A DNA stretch of 57,343 bases from an uncultured Oscillospiraceae bacterium (GTDB lineage Bacteria; Bacillota; Clostridia; Oscillospirales; Oscillospiraceae): contig CATLFX010000013.1 in NCBI GenBank assembly GCA_949935795.1, positions 1 to 57,343 of the forward strand, in the 5' to 3' direction. Positions 49,305-57,343 of the stretch are shown one piece after another. Both the position numbers and the translations under genes were made by a program. How positions within the stretch are numbered: position 1 is the first letter of the stretch; every line of letters begins with the position of its first letter. Under the pieces are notes generated by a model, which did no database searches, was not told the origin of the DNA, and was given only the letters and a program-made list of their open reading frames with translations.

Positions 49305-49984
49305 TTTTTCACCTCCCTTTTGGGAACGCAGCAGGTGCCGCCGGTCTCGTCCACAGTGAGCAGAAACGCCTGCCGGGGAGAGTGGAGACCGTGGGCCGCC
49401 AGCTGCTTTTCCAGCCAATTGTGCTCATATCCCGCCCCCTTCAAATTGTGCTCCAGCAGCCGCCCGTCGCTGATAAGAACCACGGGCAGGCCGGTCTCCT
49501 GGACGGACACCCCCATCTGGGCGGCGGTGACGGGCTTGTCGGCGGCGAAGGGGAGGACGGACAGCTGCCCATTCGTTTCCAGCAGGGCGAATTTGATGGA
49601 TTTGAAGTCGGAATATCCCTTTATGCGCAGCTCCTCCATGAGCTCGTCGATGGTGAGGCGGTTCTTTCGCAGCTCCGCCTCTAAAACCTGCCCGTTTTCC
49701 ACGATAATGGAGGGCTTGCCGCACAGCAGGGTCCGGAATTTGATGGACCGGGTGCACAGCACCGAAATGATAGAGGACAGCGCCAGCAGCACCACGATGG
49801 GGATCAGCCCGGACAGCAAGGGGATGCCGTTGTCCTGCATGGGGACGGAGGCCAGGTCGGCGATGATGAGGGTGAGCACCAGCTCGGAGGGCTCCAACTG
49901 TCCAATCTGGTGCTTGCCCAGCAGGCGGATGCCCGCGATGATAAACAGGTAGAGCAGCACCGTGCGTATGAGTACCACGAACAT
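49301..49984 (-). CDS. DUF421 (YetF-family) membrane protein
   Basis: This 227-residue protein has three N-terminal helices (VVLIRTVLLYLFIIAGIRLLGK, LSELVLTLIIADLASVP-like, LIPIVVLLALSSIISVL). They are followed by a cytoplasmic domain with RTLLCGKPSIIVENGQVLEAEL and LTIDELMEELRIKGYSDF. YetF-family proteins are linked to spore or germination membranes in Bacillus, without a defined reaction. The ATG at 49984 has GGGAGG seven bases upstream. It is divergent from carA. Confidence 0.9.
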   Translation of the reverse strand: MFVVLIRTVLLYLFIIAGIRLLGKHQIGQLEPSELVLTLIIADLASVPMQDNGIPLLSGLIPIVVLLALSSIISVLCTRSIKFRTLLCGKPSIIVENGQVLEAELRKNRLTIDELMEELRIKGYSDFKSIKFALLETNGQLSVLPFAADKPVTAAQMGVSVQETGLPVVLISDGRLLEHNLKGAGYEHNWLEKQLAAHGLHSPRQAFLLTVDETGGTCCVPKREVKK

Positions 49985-50114
49985 ATAAAAAACCTCCCTG
50001 AGAGTCAAGGTTGAACTGCCGCTTGAACATTTTGCCCTTGAGATGGGGCGGATATGCCTACAGTTTGTCCAAACCTCCAATTTTCGTGAGAACAGCAAAA
50101 AGAGAGCGAGATTT

Positions 50115-50143
50115 TCTTGATTTTTGAAGGTGAGGCCAGTAAA
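50115..50143 (+). promoter_or_regulatory. carA promoter
   Basis: TTGATT (50115-50120), 17 bp, TAAAAT (50138-50143), about 35 bases before the GTG start. The leader is too short for a PyrR-type attenuator. Confidence 0.6.
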
Positions 50144-50177
50144 ATAGACAAAGTAAAAATAAAGGTGGGATGCGAGC

Positions 50178-51266
50178 GTGAAAGCGACTTTGATTTTGTC
50201 CAACGGCGCGGTGTTCCGTGGAGACGCCATCGGCGCCATGGGTGACCGGGTGTGCGAGATGGTGTTCAACACCTCCATGACCGGATACCAGGAGATCTTG
50301 ACCGACCCCTCCTACGCCGGGCAGGGCGTGGTCATGTCCTATCCCCTCATGGGCAATTACGGCGTGAACCACGAGGACAACGAGTCCGTCCGGCCCTGGG
50401 CGGAGGCGCTGGTGGTGCGCCATTTGTCCCCCATGGGCAGCAATTTCCGCTGTGAGGGCAGCCTGGGCGACTATTTGCGCGAACATGATATCGTGGGCAT
50501 TCAGGGTGTGGATACCCGTGCCTTGACAAAGCTTCTCCGCAGCCAGGGGACCATGAACGGCATGATCACCTGTGCGGAGCATTTTCATGTCCGGGAGGTC
50601 ATGGACAAGCTGGCGGCCTACCGGGTGTCCGGCACCGTGGAGCGGGTAACCCGGGAGCAGGTCCAGGTATACGCGCCCATCGGCGACCTGAATTACCGGG
50701 TGGCGCTGATGGACTATGGCGTCAAGCAGAACATGATCGAGTGCCTGCGCAAACGGGGGTGCGAGGTGACGGTGTTCCCCGCCCACACCCCGGCCAAGGA
50801 TGTTTTGGACGGCGGCTTTGACGGCGTAATGCTGTCCAACGGCCCCGGCGACCCGGCGGACAATGTGGACATCATCAAGGAAGTCCGGGCGCTGTACGAG
50901 TCCAATATCCCCCTGTTTGCCGTGTGCCTGGGCCATCAGCTTTTAGCGCTGGCCACAGGCGCGAAAACCCATAAAATGGTGTTCGGCCACCGGGGCGGCA
51001 ACCATCCGGTCAAAGACCTGGAGGCGGGCCGCTGCTTCATCACCAGCCAGAACCACGGCTATGTGGTGGACGGGGACAGCGTGGACCCCTCAGTGGCCCA
51101 GGTGTCCCACATGAACGTGAACGACGGCACGGTGGAGGGTTTGAAATACAAGCGGCCCAACTGTTTTACGGTCCAGTTCCACCCCGAGGCCAGCCCCGGC
51201 CCGGAGGATACGGAATACCTGTTCGACCGCTTCATCGTTTCCATGGGAGGTAGGGACAATGCCTAA
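50178..51266 (+). CDS. carA: carbamoyl-phosphate synthase small subunit
   Basis: This 362-residue glutaminase subunit delivers ammonia to CarB for pyrimidine and arginine synthesis. N-terminal CPSase segment: FNTSMTGYQEILTDPSYAGQ. GATase segment: MLSNGPGDPAD, FAVCLGHQLLALATGA (nucleophile Cys) and VQFHPEASPGPEDT. GTG is used as start, with AAAGGTGG upstream. Its stop (in AATGCCTAA) overlaps the ATG of a short reading frame that leads into carB. Confidence 0.96.
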   Translation: MKATLILSNGAVFRGDAIGAMGDRVCEMVFNTSMTGYQEILTDPSYAGQGVVMSYPLMGNYGVNHEDNESVRPWAEALVVRHLSPMGSNFRCEGSLGDYLREHDIVGIQGVDTRALTKLLRSQGTMNGMITCAEHFHVREVMDKLAAYRVSGTVERVTREQVQVYAPIGDLNYRVALMDYGVKQNMIECLRKRGCEVTVFPAHTPAKDVLDGGFDGVMLSNGPGDPADNVDIIKEVRALYESNIPLFAVCLGHQLLALATGAKTHKMVFGHRGGNHPVKDLEAGRCFITSQNHGYVVDGDSVDPSVAQVSHMNVNDGTVEGLKYKRPNCFTVQFHPEASPGPEDTEYLFDRFIVSMGGRDNA

Positions 51267-51340
51267 GACTTTGAATATGAATTTCCCCGCCCCCTGCGGG
51301 GGCGGGGAACCCCAGATCATCGACTTGGGAGGTGCCCGCA

Positions 51341-51348
<8 letters not shown>
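51259..51348 (+). CDS. 29-codon mini-ORF linking carA and carB
   Basis: An ATG overlaps the carA stop, and the frame ends with a TAA overlapping the carB start. Both junctions read AATGCCTAAG, preceded by a GGGAGGT ribosome site. The peptide ([20 protein letters not shown] plus nine residues) has no recognisable function. A CCCCGCCCCC/GGGGGCGGGG hairpin lies inside. Probably a coupling device or a by-product of a small duplication. Confidence 0.4.
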
Positions 51349-54550
<3,202 letters not shown>

Positions 54551-54636
54551 GCCTGACATCCGGCAGCGAAAGGGGCAGGGAGCAGCGTCCCGCCCCCTGC
54601 GTCCACGGCGAATGTTTAAAAAGGAGAGAGTGAAGC

Positions 54637-55227
54637 ATGAACGAAGCGCCTGTGAAAAAGACAAATGCCGTCTATCTGCTGCTGACCATCCTTGTCCCCA
54701 TTGTGTTCATTGCCGTGATGGGGTTCATCGGCGCCGCTTTCTTCCGTGACGGAGGGGCGGGTGCGGTGATCTGCCTCTTGTGCCCCTCGGTGGCGGCCGT
54801 GGCCTGGTGGATTCTGGGCCCCACCGCCATCTGGAATCAGAAGAAAAAGAAGATGATGAAGGACTTGGACGCCCAAGGCTTTTACCGCAATCAAACTTTC
54901 TATGGCGGCAACCAGACCGTGGTGGTGGACGTTCAGCACGGCAAGGTGGCACTGCTGTTCTTCTGGAATCCCTTTGAACTGTTCGTCCTTCCGGCCGGGC
55001 GCATCACCAAGGCCTGGGCTGAGGACGGCGCGGGCGGCGCGGGCTTCATGCGGGGCACCAACCGGGTGGGCTTTCTGTTTCTCATCGACAATGTCAAAGT
55101 GCGGGTGAACACCTTCACCTCCAACCAGCGCTGGAAAATGGACGACCCCAAGATTCTGGAGGCCATCTCCAAGGCGGACATGATGGTGCAGATCCTGGAA
55201 ACGGCCAAGCAGGCCTCGGGTTCCTGA
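54637..55227 (+). CDS. uncharacterised two-helix membrane protein
   Basis: I do not recognise a named family. The 196-residue protein has two hydrophobic helices near the N-terminus (VYLLLTILVPIVFIAVMGFIGAAF, GAVICLLCPSVAAVAWWIL). A basic cluster (NQKKKKMMKD) follows, then a ~120-residue cytoplasmic domain with YGGNQTVVVDVQHGKVALLFFWNPFELFVLPAGRI, which looks beta-rich and PH-like. A good AAGGAG ribosome site precedes the ATG. It is one base upstream of the next gene, between carB and guaA, so they may be co-transcribed. Confidence 0.75.
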   Translation: MNEAPVKKTNAVYLLLTILVPIVFIAVMGFIGAAFFRDGGAGAVICLLCPSVAAVAWWILGPTAIWNQKKKKMMKDLDAQGFYRNQTFYGGNQTVVVDVQHGKVALLFFWNPFELFVLPAGRITKAWAEDGAGGAGFMRGTNRVGFLFLIDNVKVRVNTFTSNQRWKMDDPKILEAISKADMMVQILETAKQASGS

Positions 55228-55228
55228 T

Positions 55229-55579
55229 ATGGGGCTGTTCAGCAGGATGCTTGCCCGGCTCCAGGACAACTGGTGCCGGGACTGCAAGCGCGAGATGGAG
55301 GAGGCCCGCCGGCGGCTGTTTGCCCTGCCCAACCAGACGGTGGGCCACTATGTGGAACACAAGGACCCCGGCTACTACATGGAGGAGCTGTGGACGATAG
55401 AAAGCAAAGGGGATATCCCGCCGGGGATGTACGCCTGCGGGGCCATCCAGTACCGCTGCCCCCAGTGCGGCAGGCGGATCACGGTGCTGGACCCCTTTCT
55501 CCCTGTTCGTGACAAAGAAAAGCACGAGGGCGCCCTGGTCTTTGAGGACAGGGCGCTGGATGATTTCCTCTGGCGGTAA
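55229..55579 (+). CDS. small zinc-ribbon-like protein of unknown function
   Basis: This 116-residue protein has two CxxC pairs, CRDCKRE near residue 16 and CPQCGRR near residue 77, that could bind one zinc as a split ribbon. The middle reads [37 protein letters not shown]. It begins one base after the previous gene and ends 13 bases before guaA. No family is recognised. The start ATG at 55229 has a GG-rich sequence within the end of the previous gene. Confidence 0.75.
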   Translation: MGLFSRMLARLQDNWCRDCKREMEEARRRLFALPNQTVGHYVEHKDPGYYMEELWTIESKGDIPPGMYACGAIQYRCPQCGRRITVLDPFLPVRDKEKHEGALVFEDRALDDFLWR

Positions 55580-55592
55580 AAGGAGTGAGCAT

Positions 55593-57134
55593 ATGAGCCA
55601 TCAGCTTGTCATTGTCCTGGATTTCGGCGGGCAGTATAACCAGCTCATCGCCCGGCGGGTGCGGGAGTGCGGGGTATACTGCGAGGTCAAGCCCTACACC
55701 ACCCCCCTGGCCCAGTTAAAAGCCATGGACCCCATCGGCATCATCTTCACCGGGGGGCCCAATTCGGTGTATCTGGACAGCTCTCCCAAGGTGGACCCTG
55801 AGGTTTTCACCTGGGGTGTGCCCATTCTGGGCATCTGCTACGGCTGCCAGCTGATGGCCCACCTGCTGGGCGGCCGGGTCACCGCCGCCCAGGACGATTC
55901 CGCCCGAGAGTACGGCAAGACGGAGACCCAATTCGACACCGGCTGCGCCCTGTTCCAGGGCCTGCCGGACACCGGCGTCACCTGGATGAGCCACGGGGAC
56001 TACATGGAGCGGGCGCCCGAGGGCTTCGCCCTCACGGCCCATTCCTCCGCCTGCCCTACCGCGGCCATCGCCGACGAGGCGCGGGGATTCTACGGGGTCC
56101 AGTTCCACCCCGAGGTGAACCATACCCAGCACGGTACCGATATGATCCGCAGCTTTCTCTACAAGGTGTGCCACGCGGCTGGGGACTGGACCATGGAGGA
56201 CTACAAGCGCACCGCGGTCAAAGCCCTGCGGGAAAAAATCGGGGACGGCAAGGTGCTGCTGGCCCTCAGCGGCGGGGTGGACTCCTCCGTGGCGGCGGCC
56301 CTGCTGGCCGAGGCGGTGGGCGGACAGCTCACCTGCGTCTTTGTGGACCATGGCCTCATGCGGAAAAACGAGGGGGACGAGGTGGAAGCCGCGTTCTCCA
56401 AATGGGCCTTGAATTTCGTCCGGGTGGACGCGGCGGAGCGGTTCCTGTCCAAGCTGACCGGGGTTGAGGAGCCAGAGCGCAAACGGAAAATCATCGGTGA
56501 GGAGTTCATCCGGGTATTCGAGGAGGAGGCCAAAAAGGCGGGGGCCATGGACTTCTTAGCCCAGGGCACCATCTACCCTGACGTCATCGAGTCCGGGGCG
56601 GGAGACGCCGCCGTCATCAAGAGCCACCACAACGTGGGCGGCCTGCCGGACCACGTGGATTTTAAGGAGATTGTGGAGCCTCTGCGGCTTCTGTTCAAAG
56701 ACGAGGTGCGCCAGCTGGGCCGGGAGCTGGGCCTGCCGGAGTATCTGGTGGCCCGCCAGCCCTTCCCCGGTCCGGGGCTGGCCATCCGGGTCGTCGGGGA
56801 GGTCACCCGGGAGAAGCTGGACATGCTCCGGGAGGCGGACGCCATCTTCCGGGAGGAGATGGCTGCCTCCGGTCAGGACCAATACCTGAGCCAGTTTTTC
56901 GCCGCCCTCACCAACATACGCTCGGTGGGGGTGATGGGGGACGGCCGGACCTACGATTATGCCGTGGCCCTCCGGGCGGTGACCACCGACGATTTCATGA
57001 CGGCGGACTGGGCCCGTATCCCCTACAATCTGCTGGACCGGGTAGGTGTGCGCATTGTCAATGAGGTGAAGGGGGTCAACCGGGCTTTGTACGACATCAC
57101 CAGCAAGCCCCCGGCGACGATTGAGTGGGAATGA
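55593..57134 (+). CDS. guaA: GMP synthase (glutamine-hydrolysing)
   Basis: This 513-residue enzyme converts XMP to GMP. The class I amidotransferase domain (residues 1-~195) has [34 protein letters not shown] (nucleophile Cys) and [10 protein letters not shown]. The ATP-pyrophosphatase domain has [19 protein letters not shown]. The C-terminal dimer domain has [16 protein letters not shown] and ends [14 protein letters not shown]. The start [11 protein letters not shown] at 55593 has AAAAGGAG eight bases upstream. Confidence 0.97.
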   Translation: MSHQLVIVLDFGGQYNQLIARRVRECGVYCEVKPYTTPLAQLKAMDPIGIIFTGGPNSVYLDSSPKVDPEVFTWGVPILGICYGCQLMAHLLGGRVTAAQDDSAREYGKTETQFDTGCALFQGLPDTGVTWMSHGDYMERAPEGFALTAHSSACPTAAIADEARGFYGVQFHPEVNHTQHGTDMIRSFLYKVCHAAGDWTMEDYKRTAVKALREKIGDGKVLLALSGGVDSSVAAALLAEAVGGQLTCVFVDHGLMRKNEGDEVEAAFSKWALNFVRVDAAERFLSKLTGVEEPERKRKIIGEEFIRVFEEEAKKAGAMDFLAQGTIYPDVIESGAGDAAVIKSHHNVGGLPDHVDFKEIVEPLRLLFKDEVRQLGRELGLPEYLVARQPFPGPGLAIRVVGEVTREKLDMLREADAIFREEMAASGQDQYLSQFFAALTNIRSVGVMGDGRTYDYAVALRAVTTDDFMTADWARIPYNLLDRVGVRIVNEVKGVNRALYDITSKPPATIEWE

Positions 57135-57249
57135 CCGTCAAAACGGCGCAAACCCGCATGAATACAGGGTTTTTGACCTGTCACTTTGCCTTGTGATACT
57201 GGTTTGATACTATTCGTTTCAACCCGGTCACACAAGAGAATGATTGCAA

Positions 57250-57318
57250 AGGGCAAGCGAACCGCCCTGCTGAACGACAAATTCAGCAGGGCGGTTTTGC
57301 TTGCCCTATTTTTCTTTT
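57250..57318 (+). terminator. rho-independent terminator after guaA
   Basis: A long two-part stem (AGGGCAAGC with GCTTGCCCT, and ACCGCCCTGCTGAA with TTCAGCAGGGCGGT) closes on a seven-base loop, followed by ATTTTTCTTTT. It is about 115 bases beyond the guaA stop. Confidence 0.9.
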
Positions 57319-57343
57319 CTCCAGGGTACATAGTATTTCGATT

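Overview
The window looks like a high-GC, motile, anaerobic member of the Clostridia, most likely Oscillospiraceae (the Flavonifractor/Lawsonibacter/Intestinimonas neighbourhood). This is inferred from the family mix: a DUF6273 surface protein, a PPi-type phosphofructokinase carrying GGND, an FMN-riboswitch-controlled RibU, a flagellin with a long variable centre, and strong GGAGG ribosome sites. Almost all genes from 2.7 to 50 kb are on the minus strand. No rRNA, tRNA, CRISPR array or intact insertion sequence was seen.

Left edge (1-2750): the end of a DUF6273/fibronectin-III surface protein whose 5' end is damaged, a small low-GC XRE regulator, and about 780 bp without genes that holds short inverted repeats and a terminator-like hairpin.

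2.75-11.7 kb: a large flagellin gene with a candidate sigma-28 promoter and a strong terminator behind it. It is followed in the same direction by a sulfotransferase-like gene, a CysC-like kinase, a cytidylyltransferase-PEP mutase fusion, a radical SAM/SPASM-cytidylyltransferase fusion and a phosphonopyruvate decarboxylase. I read this as a candidate system that makes an activated phosphonate and attaches it, possibly with sulfate, to flagellin. It is the most interesting part of the window.

11.8-26 kb: a TauE/SafE permease and a divergent ROK regulator with a perfect consensus promoter. Facing them is a ten-gene minus-strand run: aldolase, PPi-phosphofructokinase, TIM-barrel isomerase, LarA-type racemase, NitT/TauT-type ABC transporter, DUF4838 protein, NagB, NagA. 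It looks like a catabolic unit for an unidentified amino-sugar or acid-sugar compound.

26-41 kb: a glycerophosphodiesterase/MFS/HAD operon, a secreted membrane protein, RibU behind an FMN riboswitch, SLOG and 59-residue proteins, exonuclease III with a membrane glycosyltransferase, GNAT and RluD-type enzymes, a Vat-type acetyltransferase behind a 23-codon leader ORF, TepA, an M18 aminopeptidase, CoaE and DUF4180.

40-57 kb: a HAD-Sua5 fusion, release factor 1, a DUF218 protein, an ABC-F ATPase, MurF, Ddl, DUF4363 and DUF421. These are followed on the plus strand by carA, carB, two uncharacterised genes and guaA, ending in a strong terminator.

A dispersed, AT-rich hairpin element recurs directly behind the stop codons of at least six minus-strand genes (23.2, 24.7, 27.3, 38.0, 42.1 and 46.1 kb). 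In two places it is tandemly repeated. All database-style names here come from motif recognition; no search was run.
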